Assembly (NCBI GenBank): GCA_025667525.1
Contig: CM046882.1
Location: 215,124,592-215,188,591 of the forward strand
Direction of reading: 5' to 3'
DNA from: Glebionis coronaria
Lineage: Eukaryota > Streptophyta > Magnoliopsida > Asterales > Asteraceae
Length of the DNA: 64,000 nt
Both the position numbers and the translations under genes were made by a program. The notes under the pieces are model-generated. The model saw only the letters and a program-made list of their open reading frames with translations, had not been told where the DNA came from and made no database searches. Shown piece by piece: positions 11,201 to 22,870 of this stretch (position 1 is the first letter of the stretch; each line of letters starts with the position of its first letter).

Positions 11201-12312
11201 ATAAGCTAAGTCTATGTGTCCTTATATAGGGACTTAAAGAAGCATCTAGAATTGATAAACCCTAATTTATAAAAAACCAAAAATACCCTTTGGGTTTGAA
11301 CTCAAATCTTGACTTGGTTCTTGGTCTTGTGAGTTGCCAGCTGCCAAACTGATCCATACCATCCAAAAACGAGTAGGGAGCAAGCAATAATCCTAACCCG
11401 TTGATCTATTGTCTTTTTTTGTATTTTTCTTCCAAGGGTTGCAGGGGAGCCACATGGGAGGGGACCAGGGTCACGGGTGAATAAACAAAAGGTGGGGTTA
11501 GGTTTTGACTAAGCTTGATTAGTGATCTGGAATCATATTCAATCTAATTTTCAGTAATTAGAGAGATATTAATTAGGGTTTAATGGGATGGTTTAGGGAT
11601 TTGGGGGTGTGGTGATTTAAACAGTAATGTTTTACCGGGTTTTAGATTTAACTAATATAATTTAAATGGTATTAGTTAATAAGTGGGGTTGTGGTGGATT
11701 ATGGGTTGGGTAAATGGGTGGGGAGGGTGACGTGTCAATGAGTGATTGGAGGGAAGGGGTTAAATAATGGTTGTTGGGTTTTAATGGGTTGAAGGGTTAA
11801 GTAGTTTTGATCAATGGCAAAATCAGTCCCTCTCTTAACAGCAGTTTGTACTTCAGCTTTGCAAACAAGGTCCGTTTGACTTTTCTTTGTTAGTCCTTTG
11901 GTATTTGCACAACCAGTCCTTCGTAACAATAGAGGACTTGTATTGTTATTCTTCAAAACTCAAGGGCTGGATATGTAAAGTCTTCAAACGTTTAGGGACC
12001 CCTTTCGTATTTTTGAGATAATTGAGGGGTATTAAGTGTCAATCTTCAATAGTTGAGGGACAAAACTTGTACAATCTTTAAACTTGAGGGGCATTTTTTT
12101 CAAAATCAAAACTCGGGTCCGGTTCAATGTGCGGCTTCGTTTCCCGTGTTTGTTTTTGCATTGTTCTTGTGATCTTTTTGTCATATTCTCGATATCCGTA
12201 CCTAAAATACACATGTAACAAACACAAGCATATATATGGCCTTTTTCATGATATTTTATGCATTTTAAGCCCTATTTGGGAGATGAGACTATGTATAAAA
12301 GCAGTCTCATCA
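8257..12312 (-). repeat. 5' LTR of Athila element 1
   Basis: A 4056-bp LTR. Its sense-strand start (TGATGAG...) and the following ~130 bp parallel the LTR at 37090. Its other end (TTTAGGAAAACGAGGC on the plus strand) parallels the 3' end of that LTR. A minus-strand TATATAAG lies at 11221-11228. The stretch 9300-11700 contains no frame of note. The short frames at 9017-9277, 11735-11956 and 12032-12214 are spurious. A tRNA-like segment at 9002-9092 has no counterpart that I see in the other Athila LTRs. Confidence 0.87.
9002..9092 (+). ncRNA. Possible tRNA-derived SINE head (pol III promoter boxes)
   Basis: An A-box-like segment GGCGGTAAGAGTG (about 9007-9019) and a B-box-like GGTTCGAGAC (9044-9053) are spaced as in tRNA-derived SINEs. 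A run of seven T (pol III terminator-like) follows about 30 bp later. A full tRNA cloverleaf cannot be drawn, so it is not a tRNA gene. It is preceded by an 8-bp-stem hairpin (8977-8999). I see no clear target duplication or 3' tail, so a chance resemblance remains possible. Confidence 0.4.
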
Positions 12313-14466
12313 GTAACCCATAGTTTCCTTAGGGTGTACTACAAAGATACATTTTACAGATCGTTGTTGGAGTTTGTCTCTCGAGTCACGTTTCACATAC
12401 GCCTCGCATCCCCAGACCTTTAAATAAGACAAATATGGTTTCTTGCCATGCCATAGGTCGTATGGTGTCTTATCGACCTTCTTCGTGGGAACCATATTTA
12501 ATATGCAAACAACATATTCTAGAGCATAATCCCAAAAGGATAAAGGTAAAGTTGTAAGATTAAACATAGATCGTACCATATCCAATAATGTACGATTTCT
12601 ACTTTCGAATACACCATTTTGTTGCGGAGTATAAGGAGAAGTAAGATGCTGAAAAATTCCATTCTCACTTAGATAATCTATAAACTCTTGACTTAAATAT
12701 TCACCACCTCTATCAGAACGAAAAGCTTTAATCTTCTTCCCTAATTGCAGTTCTACTTCTGCTTTAAACACTATGAATGTTTCAAATACCTCATGTTTAT
12801 GCTTAAGTAAATAAACATAACCATAACGGCTATAATCATCCGTAAATGTTAAGAAGTAGCTAGCACCTTTCCTTGACGTATGTCTAAGTGGTCCTCACAC
12901 ATCAGTATGTATAAGTCCAAGTAGATCAGTATCCCTTTCAATATTGCTATTAAAAATTTTCTTGGTCATCTTTCCAGAGATACAAGACTCACATTTATTA
13001 AATGATTCATCATTGATATTTTCCAAAAGGCCTTCACGTTGAAGCTTTTGTATACGAGTCTTCCCAATATGGGCAAGTCTACAATGCCAAAGATAAGAAG
13101 AGTTCTTGTCAAACTTTCTCTTCTTACTTATGTTAAATACAGATTTATCGTTCTTGGATTCATTATCATGCATGTCTAATTAAAACACACCATTCACAGA
13201 AATTGCATTATAATAGAAAATACCATTTTTCCAAACAGAAATTCCATTATTATCAATTGTGTGAACGAATCTATTATTTAACAAACAAGAAAAGGAAATA
13301 GCACCCCTTACAATTGTAGGTGCATAATGACAATCATTTAATCTCAGTACTAAACCCGAAGGTAAAACTAGATCAAAAGTTCCTATAGCTTCAACCGCTG
13401 CTTGTGCGCCATTGCCCACTTGCAGACATTGTTCCCCATAGGAAATCTTCCTTTCCAGATTAAATCCCTGCAACGTATTACAAATATTAATACCGTATCC
13501 CATATCATATACCCAGGAATTTAGTTTGTATGTTAAATTGAACAATTCAATCATAAATAAAGTACCTGAAGTTGCAGTGCTCTGCTCAGACTTCTTCTTT
13601 ATTTCTCTCAATTCTTCGAGGTAAAGAGGGTAATTCCTCTTCCAGTGACCACTTGCGTTGCAATGGTGACAAGTCTCATCCTTTTGAGATTAACTCCTCT
13701 TAACAAAGTTCTGCTTGGGTTTCGAAAAAGTCACAACTTGTTTTCCCTTACTACCCTTGCCTTTGCCTTTCTTCTTGTTCGCTTGCGGTTTTGGCTTACT
13801 CACTCTACCCTTTTGCATGGTTAGTACAGAAGGCGTAGTGGTAGATGCCTTGTCTTTCAACCCCTTTTCATAGTCAATGAGCATTGTATGCAAATCATTT
13901 ACTGTCTTCCATGTGCAATGCATATTATAGTTTCTAACGAAATCATTGAAGTCCTTGTTAAGGGACCTATTGATCAAGTTAATATCCATATTATGATCAT
14001 AGGGTTGTCCTAGTGAAATGTGTTGTTCCATATAACCCCTCATTTCCAAATAATAGGCACTTACAGACTTTCCTGGAGCTTGCTTGCAGTTATGCAAAGC
14101 ATCTATTAAGTCGTAGATCTCCACAGCTTACGGCTTTTCGAACATAGCCTTGAGCTCATCAAGCGTTCGCTTTGGAGAAAATAGCTCATACTTCTGTTGA
14201 AGTGCAGGAGCTATTTTTTCCAGCATTAAGCAAGCCACCTTAGAGTGCTTCTTAATATTAGCAACGTTTTCAAGCCTTTGCGCATCAGATGCTCCTTTAG
14301 CAAGATCCTCCGGATAGGGAGTAGTCAAGATATCGATAGTACCTGCTGCTCTCAAGACAATTCTTAGCGAGCGGTACCAATCATTAAAGTTTGGGCCAGT
14401 AAGTTCAGGTCGTTCAAAGAAAGCTTTGAACGCAGAACTTATCGTGTTATTGGTGGGTTGAGCCAT
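12313..14466 (-). pseudogene. pol: Copia Gag-Pol (gag, zinc knuckle, protease, integrase), stop-riddled
   Basis: One continuous minus-strand reading frame interrupted only by in-frame stops, with no frameshift seen. The start MAQPTNNTISS is at 14466. Gag spans 14466-13690 with a TAA at 14128 (probably from CAA, in MFEKP-stop-AVEIYD). A stop at 13690 precedes the zinc knuckle CHHCNASGHWKRNY (about 13674-13633), whose last Cys is now Tyr. The protease motif, usually DTGCGT, reads DMGYGI (about 13506-13489). The pre-integrase domain (SSYLWHCRLAHIGKTRIQKL) follows, then stops at 13180 and 12895. The integrase core keeps D (TDDYSRYG, about 12838), D (FRSDRGGEY, 12714) and E (GVFESRNR, 12606) and ends at 12313 in HPKETMGY. 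Most changes are C-to-T or G-to-A. Non-functional. Confidence 0.9.
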
Positions 14467-16030
14467 TTCTACAAAAATAAGTTCAAATATTAGTATTTTC
14501 GATAACAAAATACTTTCAAGAAAATATAATTACCCTGGTATTAAAACCATATTATTTTCCTTGAATTCTAGAACTATATTGACATAGATCCATTACATCA
14601 GTTAATCTGCTAGTAATGAATGTACTCAACACAGCGACTTGTCGAACAATTCAATTGACAAACAATTTTCAATTTCTAGAACTATATTGACATAGATCCA
14701 TTACATCAGTTAATCTGCTAGTAATGAATGTACTCAACACAGCGACTTGTAAACATGTTTCATCCCTTCTGAATGCATTAAGTTTCCAGATCTCACTGAG
14801 TAACTTAATTAAGTCGTCTAATCTGAGTAACGTAAAACCATCATACGAATTCTCATTCTAAAAATGGTTTTCTCTCCATCACCACATCATCCAAAAATCT
14901 CATTTGATGACGAAGTAATTTCAAGTGTTCGTCAATTACGTGCATTCGACTTAAATTATAAGGGTATAAATTTTAATGTCAAAATCAATGTATGGATAAG
15001 TATGCATACAATCTCCATAGCATAAGTTTAATAAAACATTTAGTAAACTTTTTCATGAGATTAAATTTCTTCATAAATTATGTTGCGGTATTGGTTAAAC
15101 CAATTAAAAAATTTACCCACAACTCATCACATCGTACATTGCTAGAACTCGGCTACGCACAAAGCAATACCCTTATTCATTGTGGTTCGGATTTGAATTT
15201 GTGGTAAATCACCCTTAAGGTATAATTTAATTAATAATCGTAGGTAATTTCAATTTTGACGCATAGGCGAGCCAGGAATTTGGTCAGCGACTAATGGCAT
15301 AACACCTCCTTCCTTAACCGGGTACATGACCAGCGGTGCGTTATACCAACTTTATAGTTTATCTAAATTGAGTAGGCCGTTAGATTATTATTGCAATTCA
15401 CCAATCAACGTAATCTTATGTAATTTAAAATCTCTTAAAAAATCATTATTTTCAATATGATTTAGTCCATATTATTTCTTTAAAAAAACCCTTGTTTACA
15501 ATAATTCAACATTTTATATATAAACAAGTAAAAAAAACAACTAAATCATAAACACATAATACAATTTATATGTGCAACAAATAAATCAAATAGCCACATG
15601 CATACGATTTATTCAATAATCATCAAATCTAGGTCTTTATATCTCTATCGAAAAGTCTTCCCTAATTCTAGATTTATTGAATCAAATAATCACGTAGCAC
15701 ATAAAATCGTATAAACGTATAATTTTATGATACATGAAAACATGCACGTAATCATAGAATCCACACAAATCTTAAGAATTAAATCTTTACGGATCGTAAC
15801 CATACATGACATAACAATTAATCATGTAATTTAATCTAAATGTATCCCACATGTAATTTAGGGTTTCAAAACAATTCACCTTTTTTAATTAAAAATAGAG
15901 TAAAAAGTCCTAATTTATAAAGAACAAAACCCTAATTTTATGAAAAACCTAAAAAACATGTAATTTTAACTCAAAACAATTATATTTAAAAAAAAACTTT
16001 AGATTTTCGATAATTATAACATGTTAAACG
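14467..16030 (-). other. Long 5' leader of copia element A
   Basis: AT-rich, non-coding sequence between primer site and gag. It contains a 76-bp segment present twice and identical by eye (14567-14642 and 14675-14750). No open frame on the sense strand is worth calling; the 71-codon plus-strand frame at 14992 is antisense. Confidence 0.65.
14567..14750. repeat. 76-bp direct duplication, 108-bp period
   Basis: Two copies (14567-14642, 14675-14750), each starting TCTAGAACTATATTGACATA and ending CAGCGACTTGT, separated by 32 bp. They appear identical, whereas the surrounding element is old, so the duplication may be recent. Confidence 0.85.
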
Positions 16031-16044
16031 GCTCTCTGATACCA
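16031..16044 (-). promoter_or_regulatory. Primer-binding site (tRNA-iMet), copia element A
   Basis: The minus strand reads TGGTATCAGAGAGC, next to the LTR edge at 16046. It sets the minus orientation. Confidence 0.88.
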
Positions 16045-16045
16045 C

Positions 16046-16447
16046 TGAAGGTTTATTAGTATCATAACAATTATATAAAACCCTAAACGAGATCAAAGCA
16101 CATATAGCGGAAGCGATTCAACAAGATCAAAGTTAATAACACAATTATAATTAATTGAATTTGGGTTACATACCTTTACGCTAAAGCAATTCCACAAGAC
16201 AAATAATAGATCACCGATTCGGGTTTAAACCGTATATACCAAGATATAGTCTAAAGTAAGACAATATTACGTTCTTGTACACACGTAATACAACGAGCTA
16301 ACCGTGATTATAGCACGTGAAAACCGAGCTAAAATGCTTGTAATTTATCTACCCAACAACCCTAGAGAGGGGCTAGGACTAGATTAAGTATACAAACGAT
16401 CAACCAAGAAAACCAATCGAAACCCTTTGTTGGTGGGGGGCGGCGAT
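16046..16447 (-). repeat. 5' LTR of copia element A, left portion
   Basis: Starts TGAAGGTTTATTAG directly after the primer site and is cut at 16447 by the chromovirus. The remainder continues at 29255; GCGAT is duplicated on both sides of the insertion. Confidence 0.82.
16443..16447. repeat. Target-site duplication GCGAT, left copy
   Basis: GCGAT precedes the chromovirus at 16448 and recurs right after its end, at 29250-29254. This proves the insertion boundaries. Confidence 0.95.
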
Positions 16448-19400
16448 TGTAACACCCCCAAATTTGTACAACTCAGTTCAGCGGAAGACTAGTTGGTGTT
16501 ACGGGATAGCACATTACTCACATCATAGACAACGCATAAAAATCGCGTCGTTTATTAATAAAGCATTTCCATTCATAAATATCAAAGTTACATAGGTCCC
16601 AAGTCATTACATTACATACAAAAGTTTTACAAAGTGTTTGAATGGAAAAATGTTGTTTAAGTGCGGGCCATGAATTCTTGTCGTCTTCCCGAGAATTACC
16701 TTCAAGTACCTGAGATAAAACATGTTAAAAGAAAAGGTCAGCGATAACGCCGAGTGAATTCATAGAGTTTAATAAATTCCATCAATATAACATTGGTATA
16801 AAATTAGTACCAAAAATCAATTCGTACAAATCATTGTAATAGGCCATAAAATAGCCAAAATCATTTTATACAAATCTTTGTAATAGGCCATAAAATAGCC
16901 AAAATCATTTTATACAAATCCTTATCGAAAATCATAATATAGGCATTTGCCTTAAAATCAATATACGAGCCAATGTCGTAAAAACATCATACAATACGTT
17001 TTTGCAACGTTGTATAGATTAAATAAAACCATTATATGAATATGGTTATAAAAGCCTTAAAAATCATTATACGAGCCAATGTCGTAAAAACGTCATACAA
17101 TACGTTTTACGACGTTGTATGAAAATAAAACCGTTATATGAGTATGGTTATGAAAACCAAAATACAATCATAATATCAATAGTATGACCCTGTATTGCTA
17201 GTCAGGCAATACATCGTAATTCAGAGCATCTATTATTATTTTGTTAACTTGGATTATTATAAGCCGCATGACATTGTTACCTTACTAAACCAAAACGGGT
17301 AGCTAACCCGATACCAATTTTGCCCATCTAAAGTAGCGTGTCGTCACAAAGGTCACGCTATAGAATCTTCTCATACATAAATTCGCTTACCAATCAATAT
17401 GGCACGACGGGGATCAATCGTCAAGGCGCGAACTGGGGTGATCGTCCCCAAATAGTACTATTAAATGCATAAGCGTCTAGCAACTCCCGGTAGTTCACAA
17501 TTCATGCTAATGGGACTTTGAGTGACATAACCTAACTTTAATAATCCATTTTTATTTCATCTATCGGGTCCTTTAATCATTTATCGGGTCATACAATCGG
17601 GTCATTCAATCATTCGGGTCCAAAATCAATAAACAAACAATCGGGACAAATGGTGTCCTATTTAATAAAAACTAACATGTTATCTCCCTCCCGGGTTTAT
17701 AAAACATTTATAAAAACATTTAAAAGAGTGCGAGGCTATGAACTCACGTTGATGTGGGAAGGCGGGTTATCAACAATTCGGACGTACGGTACGTGCTTCA
17801 ATCACGGAAACCTAGACAAATAATAATCGGTCTTAGACGTTTGTCCAACGACTTTATAAAAATATCAAGTATGTATACATATGATAATTATATATATATG
17901 ATGATCAAGTGGGTTTACATATTCTCGTTTACTCATTTTAGAGTTACGTGTTGATAACTTTTATACTAGTTTTCTCGTCTTACCTATTTACGTGTTTTAG
18001 GTCCAATAAGCTTATTATAAGTTATTTAACTTATTTTAATCCATTTTGTACCTATATTATCAGTATGTATACTTTCCAAGTTGGGCCTAAATGGGTTAAG
18101 CCCAATAGATTCTTTTTACAAGTTTTTATCCTATTTAGTCCATTTATTAGTCCAATATGTTTATTTAACTTGTTAATGTCTGTATGCCCTATAGTTCGGG
18201 TTTTATCGGTTTTTACTTGTCATACATGTCTATATATCAGTATATAAGTTTTATAAAGTTTTCATTAGACGGGTCCAACCATCTAAGTTTTATTTAACAA
18301 AAACGTTAATTTTACGGCAATAGCCGAAAAAGTCGTAAAAATCATGTTTATAGTTTTTATTACTTATAAACATTATTTCACCACCATTTATATAATTTAT
18401 CCATTTGATTACCCTTTTATATATATTTATATAAATAAGTTTTATAAGTTAGTGAGTTTTTATTTTACATTTTATATATTAAAATGTGAGTGCTTATATA
18501 ATAGTATTATTCTTTAATTTCCAAAAATCTGATTTTTAACTTCATCTTCACCAAAACTGCCATATCTTGAGTTCTACAGGAGATAGAAGCTCAAATTTTT
18601 ATCACATAAACTACATGATATGTGCTACATTTAACTCTTCTATATCTACTGTTGAATCATCCTTTAAGTATTTTCTAAAAATCGTCCAAAACAGTAACTT
18701 CAGATTTATACCCTAAACTTGTTTTGATCATATCTCACTCATTATTTTGATTCCATTGCATGGCCAACTATCACATGTGTACAAGACCCATAGCTTACTG
18801 TAAATCCATTCTACTTCATCATTTTATCAGTCCATGACCTGTTTACTTACTGTTTTATACAGCCATGTAAATTAATCAAGATTTTAACCTTGTTTCATAT
18901 GGTTTTTCACCTTTTTAATCATGTTTATCAACAACAAATCCCCACATTACATTTTTATCATCATATAATCATCATAAATATATACAATAGGAAATAAAAT
19001 ACATGTTTACATAATCAAAATAACAAGAAGATGAGGAGGACAATCTTTATACCACCAAGTTGATATAGGTTATGATTTTGACATGGTTTTTGATGGAGAA
19101 ACTTGTAGACAACCATGACCATCTTCAAGACCACCATGCTCCATGAACTCCTTGTGGAAAATCAGCCCGAAGACACCATGAATACTCCTCCTTGGATGTT
19201 ATAACTTGCACCAATCTTCATCTTTTTGAATGGAGATTAACATATGTTAATTATAACATATGTTTATGGTTAAACTTTGATCAATGGTGGTGTTTTTTGG
19301 TTAGATATGGGACGGCACATAAGGAGGAGGAAGAGAGAAATTTAGCTAGTTTTGCATGTTGTGAATGAGGAAATGGTTTTAGCAAGAGTGGTATTATGTG

Positions 19401-20020
19401 TTGGTTATACATGTGTCTTAGCTTGTAAGTTAAGCTTGGACACATGGTGTGTGAGGTGGAACCATTTCTAGCCGTCCCATTTGTGGGGTGGGCAAGTGTG
19501 AAACTTGTCCCATCCTACTATTTTACGGGTATTTCTCGATTCTAGTTTCCTCGATTTGCGTGCCCTCGGGTCGTTTCACAAAAAATGTTTTTATAAATTA
19601 TGAATCAACGGCCCAAAACGAATCTAATAAAAATTGTCTCATCAAAAACGGAGTTCGAAAGCGTAAATACGTAATCCTAAGGTTTCCGGTTTAGTCGTAA
19701 AGGACGTTAAAATAAAATCGTAAGTCCTAGTCTCTTCTCATAAATTTGTGAGTTTATGAACCAACACAAATTTAAAACTCCAAAATAATATTCATGGACA
19801 AATTTATTTTCTGAAATGTCGGACTGTCACCAAGGACGATGTATGTAAACGTAAACACGTAACGTAGAATCCTCCGGTTTAAACGTAGTCGATGCTACTT
19901 CAAAACGTAAATCCAAATTTCTTCCCAAAAATAAGTGAGTTCATATTGTAACATTAAAATAATATATTTCAAGTAATATTTGAGAATAAAATATCAATCG
20001 TAAATTGACGGATTGTCACA
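16448..20020 (-). repeat. 3' LTR of chromovirus copy 2
   Basis: 3573 bp, TGTAACACC...TTGTCACA on the plus strand, nearly identical to 25676-29249. It includes two tandem 44-bp units (16834-16877, 16878-16921) and the ATCGGGTC cluster near 17556-17645. An 86-bp segment bounded by TGAT repeats (18530-18533 and 18616-18619) is missing from copy 1. Plus-strand frames such as 17948-18247 (99 codons, repeated at 27176-27475) are antisense and are shared only because the LTRs are duplicates. Confidence 0.95.
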
Positions 20021-20035
20021 GCATTTACCCCTAAA
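20021..20035 (-). promoter_or_regulatory. Polypurine tract, chromovirus copy 2
   Basis: The minus strand reads TTTAGGGGTAAATGC immediately before the 3' LTR start TGTGACAATCC. This is the plus-strand DNA primer site of reverse transcription. Confidence 0.75.
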
Positions 20036-20819
20036 CAGGATCTTTGTCCTCAAAGATCATCTTACTACTCGCTTCTTATAGAGTTAAAGCCATGTGGGTA
20101 TTTCCTCCACATTCGGTCTTTTCTCACAAGTGCAATTCATTATAATACGCGAGTTTCATCAAACATAACTACGGGAATAAGATCAGGCTTAATGTTGACT
20201 TACTTTCTCTATCCATGATGTACACGGGTTTTTGGTGAATGCAACTTTTCGCCGATCTAAGCTTTACTAAGAACAGTCAGATTTTCACTTGATAGATATT
20301 CCATCAAGTTCGATTTACGAAACATAATTCACGCAGTCTTTGAAGTCCTAGGGTAGATCCAGCTTGTATGCCTTTCAATCCCAACTTTTACATCATCTCA
20401 ATGGTCCCATACAACGAGGACTTATATCCCATGATTTGTCAGATCATGAATTCATCTTTCCAAGGTTAAAAATTGTGGCATAACTTCACTACCCGTTTGG
20501 CACTTCAAGGTCTACATTTCACATTCACATAACCTCTTGCCCACTATCGGCAGTTAATAATCAAATCCTATTTCAACAATCATTTCAAATCTCGCGGGTC
20601 GGGTATTTTGCAAGGATAGGTTCGCCATCATAGGAAACCTTAAACCTAAGAGACATGTCCAACTCACAATGGTTGTATGTCGGATGTCTTCATCTCAACT
20701 TCTGCTTACAGATGCTCTAATATTTAGATCCTAATAGGATTCGATCTCGATCCTAATACGATGATTATCAAGGATAATCTCTCCAAAGGAAAACGATTAT
20801 ACGGTCTATTTACCAAAGG

Positions 20820-21140
20820 TCAATCATTCAAACATAAAACAACACTTATATTACCTTGTATCGTTACTTTACCTCGTCCCTTCGATTTGGGGTGGTACAT
20901 AGTACTCTCATCAAGGTTCGTTCTCAATGATTTCTGAGCAAATCTCTAGAAATTTAATGCGAAGCGAGGATCTTGATAAAGATGTTCGATACAGGCACAC
21001 TATGTTTACATAACTCTTTTGCATTTATCATTAACAGGAATGATATTAGCTGATTTGGTCAGTCTGTCGACGATGACCCAAATCGAATCAAATTCAGATG
21101 ATGACCTTTGCAATAGCTAGACGTTTACTAATGTATGAGG
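20820..21140 (-). pseudogene. pol: Chromovirus integrase remnant
   Basis: Minus-strand translation around 21100-21060 gives FDSIWVIVDRLTKSANI, the conserved integrase segment around the first catalytic Asp in chromoviruses. Further down, near 20920-20865, comes LDESTMYHPKSKGRGKVTIQ, matching the block that normally contains the catalytic Glu. Here that codon is AAA (Lys) at 20868-20870. Several stops lie between the two blocks. The enzyme, which normally inserts the DNA copy into chromatin, is dead. Confidence 0.8.
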
Positions 21141-22469
21141 CGATGTCTGCCTTCATAATTGCCATTAGTACAACTTCTTCAGATAAAGATACTTTTAGTC
21201 ATAAATGACATACATATAATACTTATACTTACAAATTCCATCATAAATATATCTCACAATCTCCATATTTAGACAATCACATGTGGTCTTTTATAAATTT
21301 AACGCCATCGGCTTCTCAATCTTAGTGATTCATATTAGTCGTGAATCCCTTTTTATTATCTATATTATTCTTTTCACAAACATCGTTAATATTTAAATTG
21401 TTCGGCAATTTATTTTGCATCTTCATTATTAAGGAACACGTCCTGATGGATTCTTTATCCTTCTTATAAACATCGTCTATATTTTAAATTATTCGGCAAT
21501 TTGCACATTCATTATTAAGAAATACATTCTAATTGGTTCTTTATCTTTTATACATAATGCGTCGGTATCTATATTCACTTCTCATGATGATGTAATTATC
21601 ATGTCCACAATTCACTCAGATATTCTTTCTATATTATGCGTCAGTAATTACGTTCACCTTCCTGATGAAATAAATATCATAACCGTATTTATTCAAAATT
21701 TCTTTCTTCATAATTTCTAAGTTTCAGTTTCGTCTCATCTATCATTTTTATCCGTTTTTCTCAATCCATCGTCTAAAGCGTCGATAATTATTATAATTAA
21801 TTAAACAATTATTATTTAATTTTTATGAAGCGTAAACGTAAAAGTTTTAAATTTCTTTGTTCGACCAATTATATAAAATGTTCAAAAATAAATTTGAATT
21901 TAATTAACAGGATTTTTGTTGATTTATCGAAAACAATTAATAAGATTCGTAAATGTTCGAAAAATCTTTGGTTATACTTTGGTCAAAATTTTCTTAGTTT
22001 GAAAAGCGTAAATTATCGTTTCAAATTTCAAGTCATGTTTTAAATGGTTTCCTCAATTCTTCTTAAGTTATCTTGAGGTATACACAAATATTTACCCCTA
22101 AACATAAGTTTAGTTAAATGGTTTGTGTATAAGGGAATAATCCCTTAAAATCCTTTGTTAAAACATTTGTCAAAGATATTTCCATTTCTTTCTGGTAAAA
22201 TCCAAAGTCTTAAAAGGGCTCTTAATTTTTGAAGAGTCTATATGCATACATCTTACCATTATTAATCCAATGGTCATTTTATGTAAAGGATTAAGTTTTT
22301 AATCCCTAAGCGTTAATGGTTCTAATCTTTGAAAAGTCAATATAGCTTCCATTATCTATTAATCACACGGTTAAATCATATAAAGGATTAAGTTCTTAAT
22401 CACATGTTAAATATTTAAGGTATAGGTTTTCATTGTTTAGCCAATTCAGGGCAATTTATAACTAATTAT

Positions 22470-22870
22470 TAACTCATTATTATCCTTATATACAAACAAT
22501 TGGTCCTTAATGATCTCAAGCATGAGTTTATCAAATTACAGCCTACACACGTGATTCATCATATTTATGAATACTACATGTGCATTGTCAATCCAAACGA
22601 CATCACGTGAAACTCATAACGTTCATTACAAGCACCGGATGTAGTGATTGGAATAGATAATCTTCTTCGCGGACGCGAAGTTGATAATAACCATGCCGTA
22701 GATCAAATCTTTAAAACATACGCTAGAACCTTGTAAATGATCGAACAAATCTTCCATTTCGAGTTATGGATATCGCTTTCGATTGTCAATTTACTCAGTC
22801 ACAGTAATCTATAAATATAAGGAATGATAACACCATAGCTCTTCAAGATGACGGGCTTGGTATAATAAAA
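22470..22870 (-). pseudogene. pol: Chromovirus reverse transcriptase remnant
   Basis: On the minus strand, blocks typical of chromovirus RT are readable across at least one frameshift. The first is MEDLFDHLQGSSV. Next, in another frame, comes DLRHGYYQLRVREED. Then come YEFHVMSFGLT and AHVVFINMMNHVCR. Where the catalytic F-x-D-D box is expected, the sequence reads IIKDQ, so one catalytic Asp is gone. Stops interrupt every part. This identifies the family but cannot encode an active enzyme. Confidence 0.82.

Larger units (their letters stand above)
7325..12312 (-). mobile_element. Athila-type gypsy element 1, partial (LTR plus gag start)
   Basis: Minus-strand element with its 5' LTR at 8257-12312, primer site 8236-8253, leader, and gag from 7542 to 7325, where Athila element 2 interrupts it. 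Its 5' end at 12312 abuts the copia integrase frame at 12313, so it inserted into that integrase. Its LTR start (minus-strand TGATGAGACTGC) and the sequence after it resemble the LTR of the Athila at 37090, but the two are clearly diverged. The remainder is outside the window. Confidence 0.88.

Noticed and set aside
12127..12423. 98-codon plus-strand frame
   Set aside because: Spans the junction of the Athila LTR and the copia integrase, so cannot be an ancestral gene.
17948..18247. 99-codon plus-strand frame, repeated almost identically at 27176-27475, with a relative at 3303-3497
   Set aside because: It lies in the chromovirus LTRs, antisense to the element. It is shared only because LTRs are duplicates; no recognisable domain.
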